Origin: Anaerolineae bacterium
GTDB lineage: Bacteria; Chloroflexota; Anaerolineae; B4-G1
Assembly (NCBI GenBank): GCA_030612585.1
Contig: JAUWNP010000127.1
Location: 1 to 12,617 of the forward strand
Direction: 5' to 3'
DNA length: 12,617 nt
The notes beneath the pieces were generated by a model. That model was not told the origin of the DNA. It worked only from the letters and a program-made list of their open reading frames with translations, and searched no databases. The position numbers and the translations under genes were made by a program. Shown one piece after another: positions 1 to 5,100 of this stretch. The first letter of the stretch is position 1, and the number at the start of each line of letters is the position of its first letter.

Positions 1-92
1 CCCCCCCCGGGGCGCCCACCAACCCCCCCCCCCCCCCCCCCGGGGGGCGGCCGGCCGCCCCCCCCCCCGGGGGGGGGGGGGGGGGGGGGGGC
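1..92. other. Low-complexity C/G homopolymer at contig edge, probable artefact
   Basis: This stretch is almost entirely runs of C and G, with a long C run near 23-41 and a G run near 69-91. Only a few A or T bases occur, around 18-22. It stops abruptly where a normal protein-coding sequence begins (about 93). Long G runs next to C runs are typical of two-colour sequencing dark cycles or of a mis-extended assembly end. I see no biological function and would not trust any reading frame through it. Confidence 0.85.
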
Positions 93-272
93 GGATGGCT
101 GGACACACCGATCTACGACGGCAGCAAGTTACAGGCAGGCAACCGCATTGAGGGACCGGCGATCATCGAGGAGGTCACGACGACTATCGTTGTCTGCCCG
201 AACGATCTGGCGGAGATTGACCGGTTGGGGAATGTGGTCATTGAAGTAAATGGGAAGATGAGGAATGAGTAA
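90..272 (+). CDS. hyuA: HyuA-family hydantoinase/oxoprolinase subunit, C-terminal fragment (5' end missing)
   Basis: Only about 59 codons remain, entering from the corrupted contig edge and ending at TAA 270-272. The fragment contains the pattern GNRIEGPAIIEE followed by VTTTIVVCPNDLAEID. This is the characteristic end of HyuA/N-methylhydantoinase A/acetone carboxylase beta proteins ('G-P-A-I-I-E-..-T-T-..-V-.-P'). In this family HyuA is the ATP-dependent subunit that acts with HyuB on hydantoins, 5-oxoproline or ketones. The stop is followed directly by the hyuB-type ATG (TAAATG), the usual paired arrangement. Family members are typically around 650-700 residues, so roughly 90% of the gene is missing. 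The substrate cannot be inferred from this tail. Confidence 0.82.
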   Translation, partial: GGWLDTPIYDGSKLQAGNRIEGPAIIEEVTTTIVVCPNDLAEIDRLGNVVIEVNGKMRNE

Positions 273-279
273 ATGAGGG
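258..279 (+). repeat. Short heptamer-like run at the hyuA/hyuB junction
   Basis: Three near-copies of ATGAGKR lie at 258-264, 265-271 and 273-279, with one extra A at 272. The last codons and TAA stop of the hyuA fragment and the ATG of the next gene are all made from this run. It is short and degenerate. Alone it would be unremarkable, but it matches the behaviour of the clearer 7-bp arrays at later junctions. Confidence 0.4.
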
Positions 280-2006
280 AACAAACAGCGGTTGACCCGA
301 TTACGATGTCGGTTGTCTTTCATCGGCTGGGGACGATCAACAAGGAGATGGGCATCACGATGATGCGTACCTCCCGCTCGCCGATCTTTGCCGAGGTGCA
401 CGATTTCTCGTGCGCGATCTGCGACTGGGTTCCGCGCATCGTCGCCCAGGTGGACGGCGTGCCCTCCCACACGGCCTCCTCGATGATGGCGGCGCGGGCG
501 ATTGTGGAGAAGTTCCGCGACGAGATGAAGCCCGGCGACGTCTACCTGATCAACGATCCCTACGAGGGCGGCACCCACCTGGCCGACGTCACGGTGGTCA
601 AGCCGATCTACTACCAGGGCGAGTTGCTGTTCATGGCGATCAACCGTGCCCATCACCTGGACATCGGCGGGATGGTCGCCGGGTCCTACAGCCCGGAGGC
701 ACGGGAGATTTTCCACGAAGGAATCCGTATTCCCGCGATCCGAGTCTACGAGAAGGACCAGCCCATCCAATACATCATTGACCTGCTCAAGATCAACACC
801 CGCATGCCCGATCTGTTCGAGAGCGACATCCGCGCCCAGGTCGCCTCGTGCAACGTGGCCGAGCGGCGCTTGCTGGAGATGGCCGACGAACTCGGCGCGG
901 AGCGGGTCAAGGAGATTCTTGACGGCATCCAGGTCTACGCCGAGCAGATGATGCGGGCCGAGATCGCCAAGATTCCCGATGGTCTCTACGAGGGAGAGGC
1001 GATCCTCGACGACGATGGCTTCGACCGGCGCGACATCAAGGTCAAGGTCACCATCAAGGTGGAGGGGGACGAGATGTGGGTGGACTTTGACGGCACCGAC
1101 CCGCAGACGACCGGCTTCATCAACAGCCCCTTCGCCAACTCCTGCACCTCGGTTTACGTGGCGGTGCTGACCTGCGTGAGCCTGGACGTGCCGCACAACG
1201 AGGGCGCGTACCAGCCCATCCACATCACCGCGCCGGAGGGCACGCTAGTCAACCCGCTGCCGCCCGCGCCAGTGGCCAGTTGCACGCTGGATACCGCCTG
1301 CGCAGTGTTGGAGGCGATGTACATGGCGCTCTCGAAACCGTTGCCTGACCGCGCCACGGCCGCCTGGAACCGCTGGTGTGGCCCGGCCATCTCCGGCGTG
1401 GACCCGCGCAGCGGCGAGTTCTACGTCGGTTACGCCTTCTGCGGGATGGGCGGCGGCGGCGCGATGCCCTACCAGGACGGCCCCAACTACGTCGGCGACG
1501 GCATTGACCTGGGTGGCTTGGTCGCGCCTAACATCGAGACGAACGAACTGGACACGCCGCACATCACCGAGTTCCACGAGTTCCTGACCGACTCGGGCGG
1601 CGCGGGCAAGTACCGGGGCGGCCTGGGTGTACGCTACTCCATCCGCTTCTACGACGAAGAGCCCTTCCTGGCTATCTTTGGCGACGGCGTGAGGAACCCG
1701 CCCTTTGGCCTGTACGGGGGGCACCCCGGCCGTACCAACCACCTGGTGATCAACGAGGGCACCGACGAGGAGGAGGTATTGCCCGCCAAAGGCATGCGCC
1801 AACTCAAGAAAGGGGACACGTATACCGTCTACTCGTCGGGCGGCGGCGGCTGGGGCAACCCGCTGGAGCGCGACCCGGCGGCCGTGCTCGACGACGTGCG
1901 AAACGGTTACGTCAGCCTCCAGGCGGCTGAAGAGGTGTATGGTGTGGTGATCCGGGACGGCGAGGTGGACGAAGGGGCAACGGAGGATCTGAGACATGAA
2001 ACGTGA
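273..2006 (+). CDS. hyuB: HyuB-family hydantoinase B/oxoprolinase subunit
   Basis: This is a 577-residue protein of normal HyuB length, acting as the partner of HyuA in ATP-dependent opening of hydantoin, 5-oxoproline or related rings. Family landmarks appear in order: DPITMSVV with a following NKEMG near residues 8-27, RTSRSPIFAEVHDFSCAI near 32-49, GGTHLADVTVVKPI at 99-112, AHHLDIGG at 126-133, EGIRIPAIRV at 149-158, R-M-P near 177-179, then the Gly-rich GGGGWGNPLERDP tail. The ATG at 273 touches the preceding stop, with GAGGA at 260-264 as a plausible ribosome site, so the two subunits are probably translationally coupled. The last residues (HET) and the TGA stop come from a heptamer array starting at 1997, so the natural C-terminus may have been altered by it. 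The exact substrate is unknown: hydantoinase, oxoprolinase and acetone-carboxylase-like members share these motifs. Confidence 0.92.
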   Translation: MREQTAVDPITMSVVFHRLGTINKEMGITMMRTSRSPIFAEVHDFSCAICDWVPRIVAQVDGVPSHTASSMMAARAIVEKFRDEMKPGDVYLINDPYEGGTHLADVTVVKPIYYQGELLFMAINRAHHLDIGGMVAGSYSPEAREIFHEGIRIPAIRVYEKDQPIQYIIDLLKINTRMPDLFESDIRAQVASCNVAERRLLEMADELGAERVKEILDGIQVYAEQMMRAEIAKIPDGLYEGEAILDDDGFDRRDIKVKVTIKVEGDEMWVDFDGTDPQTTGFINSPFANSCTSVYVAVLTCVSLDVPHNEGAYQPIHITAPEGTLVNPLPPAPVASCTLDTACAVLEAMYMALSKPLPDRATAAWNRWCGPAISGVDPRSGEFYVGYAFCGMGGGGAMPYQDGPNYVGDGIDLGGLVAPNIETNELDTPHITEFHEFLTDSGGAGKYRGGLGVRYSIRFYDEEPFLAIFGDGVRNPPFGLYGGHPGRTNHLVINEGTDEEEVLPAKGMRQLKKGDTYTVYSSGGGGWGNPLERDPAAVLDDVRNGYVSLQAAEEVYGVVIRDGEVDEGATEDLRHET

Positions 2007-2038
2007 AACGTCAAACGTCAAGCGTCAAACGTGAGAGG
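1997..2038 (+). repeat. Heptamer array, unit TSAARCG (5 copies plus one degenerate)
   Basis: Five contiguous 7-bp units lie at 1997-2003, 2004-2010, 2011-2017, 2018-2024 and 2025-2031 (TGAAACG, TGAAACG, TCAAACG, TCAAGCG, TCAAACG), with a decayed sixth at 2032-2038. The hyuB stop codon is the TGA of the second unit. The same unit in reverse complement forms the array at 4086-4127, so the two arrays face each other across the 2074-4060 genes. Heptameric tandem repeats are known as STRR sequences in filamentous cyanobacteria. Whether these belong to a comparable family is inference. Confidence 0.8.
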
Positions 2039-2073
2039 CAGATCACGCATCACGAGCCTTTGGGGGGAATCTA

Positions 2074-2826
2074 ATGGTACTGGAAAGAGTTCGCGCTATG
2101 CTAGAAACTTGCGCAACTGACTTGCCCTTGTTTCCACCAACGACGCTGTACAATGAGGGTTGGCTGCTTCGGCTTGTACTTGATTGGTTTTCGACACACC
2201 ACGTACCCAATCACCCTCTCACTGTCCCAGAGAACGCACAGTGGTTCTCTGAAGCATATTTGCCTTCGGCATTTCTAGCAGGACATAGGGGAGATCCGTT
2301 GGCTGAATCTCGCACACATGCAGATGGCGTGACAGGTCATTTCATAATTGGGAGCGCTGGCAAGGCCGATTTGTCGTTGCTGCCAGATGCGACACATTTC
2401 GTGGTTCTTGAAGCCAAGATGTTTAGCAATCTCTCGTCCGGTGTCAAGAACGCCAGCTATTTTGACCAGGCCGCTCGCAGTGTCGCGTGCATCGCTGAGG
2501 TCCTTAAGCGTGCAGACCGGAGACCTGTTGACGTAGCCTACCTTGGCTTCTACGTACTGGCTCCCCATTCCCAAATCGCACAAGGTGTCTTTGCGGAGGA
2601 AATGAGTCGCGGTTCGATACATCGGAAAGTTGAGAGACGGGTACAGGAATATGCCGGAGCTAAAGATCAGTGGTACTTGGATTGGCTTCAACCCACCTTT
2701 CAAGCAATTGACGTCCGCACCATAAGCTGGGAAGAACTCATTGCAACAATTGGGGAACAAGATTTGGTGTCAGCGAATTCAATTGAAGGATTCTACAGAC
2801 AGTGCATTGAGTTCAACCAGAGTTGA
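2074..2826 (+). CDS. Orphan protein with PD-(D/E)XK nuclease-like motif set
   Basis: This 250-residue soluble protein has no signal peptide or membrane segment. I do not recognise a named family. The arrangement fits a restriction-endonuclease-like fold: an early Glu in NEGW (E28), then KADLSLL with D99, then a strand FVVLEAKM with E113 and K115, then a helix SYFDQAARSVAC with Q132. This E-D-ExK-Q spacing is the classic PD-(D/E)XK pattern, so metal-dependent DNA cleavage is plausible but not shown. The start follows a strong GGGGGGAA (about 2060-2067) at good spacing. Composition is clearly AT-richer than the neighbours and the codon choice is relaxed, suggesting recent acquisition. No methyltransferase or helicase partner is adjacent, so a classical restriction system is not supported here. 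It sits between two opposed heptamer arrays and interrupts an otherwise metabolic gene cluster. Confidence 0.75.
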   Translation: MVLERVRAMLETCATDLPLFPPTTLYNEGWLLRLVLDWFSTHHVPNHPLTVPENAQWFSEAYLPSAFLAGHRGDPLAESRTHADGVTGHFIIGSAGKADLSLLPDATHFVVLEAKMFSNLSSGVKNASYFDQAARSVACIAEVLKRADRRPVDVAYLGFYVLAPHSQIAQGVFAEEMSRGSIHRKVERRVQEYAGAKDQWYLDWLQPTFQAIDVRTISWEELIATIGEQDLVSANSIEGFYRQCIEFNQS

Positions 2827-2843
2827 GGAGTGAATGAGCAGTA

Positions 2844-2876
2844 AGGAAAGCAGGATTATCATAATCATGATTTCCT
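2844..2876. repeat. Dyad-symmetric site between the orphan gene and the opine-dehydrogenase gene
   Basis: AGGAAA at 2844-2849 pairs with TTTCCT at 2871-2876, and GATTAT at 2854-2859 pairs with ATAATC at 2861-2866. Both are centred on C2860 and separated by 4-base internal gaps. The symmetry is that of a protein-binding operator rather than a terminator: the central loop is one base and no T run follows. The rest of the 2827-2950 gap shows no gene and no convincing -35/-10 pair to my eye. A regulatory role is inference. Confidence 0.4.
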
Positions 2877-2950
2877 AAAGGAGCGATACGGCGGTTAGAC
2901 GAGAATTGATCCGTTGATGTCCTGAAATCCGTGTTCTCAGTGGAGGAACT

Positions 2951-4060
2951 ATGTCAAGAATCACTATCCTAGGCGCTGGCAACGGCGGCTGCGCGGCGGC
3001 GGCCGACCTGACGAAACGCGGTCACTCCGTCGCGCTGTATGACCTGCCCGAGTTCGCCCACGTGCTGAAGCCCATCCAAAAACGTGGCGGCATCGAGATC
3101 ATCGGCGAGGGCTTCGCCGAGATTGATACCATCACGAGCGACATCGCCGAGGCGATGCATGGCGCTGAGTACGTCTTCAACCCGGTGCCAGCCTTTGCGC
3201 ACGAGATATTCGCCCGCACCTGCGCGCCCTACGTCGAGGACGGGCAGACCATCGTCGTCTGGGGCAAGGGGGGAGCGTGTTTGATCTACGGCAAGGTCTT
3301 TCGGGACGCGGGCGTCACCGCAGACGTGGCACTAGGCGACACGAACACGCTGCCCTACGGCGCGACCAAGATGGAGCCGACACTGGTGCGCATCGAAGCG
3401 CGCGTGATGGAACTGATCACCGCCGCTTTCCCTGGCCGGCTGATTGACCGCGTGATCAACGCCCTCAAGACCGTGTTCCCGGAGTATTCCATTCGTCCAG
3501 CCAGAAGCGTGCTGGAATCGATCCTGGTGGACTACAACGCCATCACCCACCCGCCGCCGATGCTCTGCAACGCCGCCCGCATTGAGCGCGGCGATCCCAC
3601 CTTCTGCCTCTTCGACAAGACGGCCAACACCCCGGCGGTGGTCAACCTGATCAAACTGGTGGATCGGGAGCGGATGGCGCTTTCGGAGGCACTGGGCATC
3701 AAGGCGTACACGCTGGAGGAGGAGATCTACAACGTCGGGTGGAATCCCAAAGGACGCGAGGATGAGGGTGTACTGCCGCTCTATGACGCCATCCACACCG
3801 AGAATCTGGAGATCTGCGAAGGGCCGTTCAAACTGGACACACGCCACCTGACCGAGGACATCCCCTATGGCCTGTTCACCTACTGCGAACTGGGCCGGAT
3901 GTTGGATGTGCCGACCCCGGTCAGCGACGCGATTGTCACCATCGCATCGGGCCTGCTCGGCCGTGACTTCCATGCCGAGGGTCGTTCGTTGGACAAGTTG
4001 GGCTTCGACCCTTCCTGGAGCGTGGAGCGGTTATACGAATATCTCGAGAACGGGAAGTGA
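2951..4060 (+). CDS. NAD(P)-dependent opine/octopine dehydrogenase-family protein
   Basis: This 369-residue cytosolic enzyme has a Rossmann dinucleotide site at its N-terminus (ITILGAGNGGCAAAADL, residues 4-20). The C-terminal helical domain of the octopine/nopaline dehydrogenase family follows, including NAITHPPPM at 196-204 with the conserved His200. EDIPYGL at 302-308 is another family landmark. Members reductively couple, or oxidatively split, an amino acid and a 2-oxo acid to or from an N-(carboxyalkyl)amino acid. Many bacterial relatives have unknown substrates. The start is set by GGAGGA just upstream (about 2942-2947). The gene is more GC-rich than the orphan gene before it and fits the surrounding cluster in composition. 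Its TGA stop is the first three bases of a TGAAACG unit. A role in catabolism of an opine-like or N-substituted amino acid alongside the hydantoinase is plausible but inferred. Confidence 0.85.
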   Translation: MSRITILGAGNGGCAAAADLTKRGHSVALYDLPEFAHVLKPIQKRGGIEIIGEGFAEIDTITSDIAEAMHGAEYVFNPVPAFAHEIFARTCAPYVEDGQTIVVWGKGGACLIYGKVFRDAGVTADVALGDTNTLPYGATKMEPTLVRIEARVMELITAAFPGRLIDRVINALKTVFPEYSIRPARSVLESILVDYNAITHPPPMLCNAARIERGDPTFCLFDKTANTPAVVNLIKLVDRERMALSEALGIKAYTLEEEIYNVGWNPKGREDEGVLPLYDAIHTENLEICEGPFKLDTRHLTEDIPYGLFTYCELGRMLDVPTPVSDAIVTIASGLLGRDFHAEGRSLDKLGFDPSWSVERLYEYLENGK

Positions 4061-4127
4061 AACGTGTTGCGTGTTGCGTAATCCACGTTTGACGTTTCAC
4101 GCTTGACGTTTCACGCTTCACGTTTGA
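4058..4127 (-). repeat. Heptamer array, unit CGYTTSA (6 copies), with opposed partial units upstream
   Basis: Six contiguous units lie at 4086-4092, 4093-4099, 4100-4106, 4107-4113, 4114-4120 and 4121-4127 (CGTTTGA, CGTTTCA, CGCTTGA, CGTTTCA, CGCTTCA, CGTTTGA). They are the reverse complement of the units at 1997-2031. Just upstream, 4058-4078 reads TGAAACG then TGTTGCG twice, a 7-bp run in the other orientation. The TGA at 4058-4060 is the stop of the dehydrogenase gene. The two halves could fold against each other. This array fills most of the gap before the gene at 4144. Confidence 0.8.
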
Positions 4128-4143
4128 CATCTCAGGGGGTTGT

Positions 4144-5085
4144 ATGTGGCAAGAGTATCTCTATCCTGCAACCATTGACGAAGCCTTGCGGATGTTGGCT
4201 GACCGCGGCGGCCAGGCGCGTGTGATCGCTGGCGGCACCGACCTGGTGTTGCAGTTGCGACGTGGCGAGCGGCAGGCGCGCTGCCTGGTGGACGTCAGTC
4301 GCATTGACACGCTGCGGGGTGTCTCCGAGGCCGGTGGTTTTTTCACCATCGGCGCGGCGACGACTCACGCCGAAGTAGCCAGGTCGCCGCTGATCCGCGA
4401 GCGGGCTGCAGTGCTGGCCCAGGCTGCCGCCGAGGTCGGGTCGGCGCAGATCCGCGGCGTGGGCACGCTGGGGGGCAATGTCGTCAACGCTCAACCAGCG
4501 GCTGATACGGCGCTGGCGCTCTTGGCGCTGGATGCTGAGGCCGAGATCGTCGGCGTGGACGGCGCGCGCTGGATCGGGTTGGCCGCACTGTACGAGGGCG
4601 TTGGTGTCTCTTGCGTAGACAGTACCGCCGAACTGGTGCGGGCGTTCCGTTTCCGAACGCCGACTGGACAGTGCGGTTCGGCCTACCGGCGCTTGGGCAA
4701 ATGCAAGTCCATCGCGCTGCCGGTGCTGTGTGCCGCGACCGTCGTGCGGCTATCACGAGACGCTCCCGCTGGATTGTCAAATCCAGCGGGAGGTGGCGGG
4801 TCTGGCGATCCGCCACGAGCGTCGCGTGAAAAGTTCGCGTCGGCAGCCATTGCGCTGGGGCCGGTCGCGCCGCGGCCGTACCGCGCCGCCGGCACAGAAG
4901 CGTGGCTAGCCGGTCGGCCGGCCACCGCCGAGACCATCTCCCGTGCCGCGACGCTGGCCCAGGAGGAGGCCAACCCACGCGACAGTCTCCTGCGCTGCTC
5001 ACGGGTCTACCGCGAGGCAATGGTGGCGGTGCTGGTGCGGAGCACGTTGGAGCGGGCAGTCGGGACAATGAACAATGAACAATGA
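4144..5085 (+). CDS. FAD-binding subunit of a molybdenum hydroxylase (CoxM/XdhB/YgfM-like)
   Basis: This 313-residue subunit passes electrons from the [2Fe-2S] centres of a xanthine-oxidase-family enzyme to FAD and then to an acceptor. The two FAD-binding motifs are visible: RVIAGGTDLVLQLRRG at 26-41, and RGVGTLGGNVVNAQPAAD at 104-121. A CO-dehydrogenase-flavoprotein C-terminal domain follows, with FRTPTG at 170-175, SAYRRLGKCKSIALPV at 179-194 and ALGPVAPRPYRA at 237-248. The ATG at 4144 follows AGGGGG at suitable spacing. Residues about 204-228 (Ala/Gly/Pro-rich) are encoded by a 75-bp palindromic element that splits the expected VRLS-to-ALGPVAP stretch. It looks like an in-frame insertion into a loop. 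The C-terminal TMNNEQ and the stop are encoded by an ACAATGA array, and the next gene overlaps by 11 bases. The partner subunit is the following gene. Confidence 0.93.
   Translation: MWQEYLYPATIDEALRMLADRGGQARVIAGGTDLVLQLRRGERQARCLVDVSRIDTLRGVSEAGGFFTIGAATTHAEVARSPLIRERAAVLAQAAAEVGSAQIRGVGTLGGNVVNAQPAADTALALLALDAEAEIVGVDGARWIGLAALYEGVGVSCVDSTAELVRAFRFRTPTGQCGSAYRRLGKCKSIALPVLCAATVVRLSRDAPAGLSNPAGGGGSGDPPRASREKFASAAIALGPVAPRPYRAAGTEAWLAGRPATAETISRAATLAQEEANPRDSLLRCSRVYREAMVAVLVRSTLERAVGTMNNEQ
4754..4828. repeat. 75-bp palindromic element forming a three-way junction, inside the FAD-subunit gene
   Basis: The element has three stems. The outer stem is 4754-4762 with 4820-4828 (8 of 9 pairs, mismatch A4758/G4824). 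Hairpin 1 is CTCCCGCTGGATT 4763-4775 with 4780-4792, a perfect 13 bp with loop GTCA. Hairpin 2 is GTGGCGG 4793-4799 with CCGCCAC 4810-4816, a perfect 7 bp. Hairpins 1 and 2 are directly adjacent, so the whole unit folds as a cloverleaf-like junction. Its length is exactly 25 codons and it keeps the host reading frame. It encodes low-complexity residues at a place where family members normally continue directly. Confidence 0.75.
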
Positions 5086-5100
5086 ACCAATGAACAATGG
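5065..5100 (+). repeat. Heptamer array ACAATGA providing a stop and a start
   Basis: ACAATGA occurs at 5065-5071, 5072-5078 and 5079-5085, then an 8-base variant ACCAATGA at 5086-5093 and ACAATGG at 5094-5100. Each unit contains ATG overlapping TGA. The upstream gene stops at the TGA of the third unit (5083-5085). The downstream reading frame begins at the ATG of the second (5075-5077), giving an 11-base overlap. Confidence 0.8.

Noticed and set aside
1..92. G/C homopolymer blocks as a possible G-quadruplex, origin or phase-variation tract
   Set aside because: They sit exactly at the contig end, are implausibly pure, and cut a gene abruptly; sequencing or assembly artefact is the simpler explanation.
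1245..2021. Long antisense open frame opposite hyuB (258 codons), and similar long antisense frames at 129-1223, 6167-7063 and 7319-8395
   Set aside because: They mirror GC-rich coding sequence, have low-complexity Arg/His/Val/Gly composition, no recognisable motifs and no ribosome sites; the sense genes have strong family matches.
2074..2826. Complete restriction-modification system
   Set aside because: Only a nuclease-like motif set is present; no methyltransferase or specificity gene flanks it within the window.
4086..4127. CRISPR array
   Set aside because: The repeat unit is 7 bp with no spacers; no Cas genes nearby.
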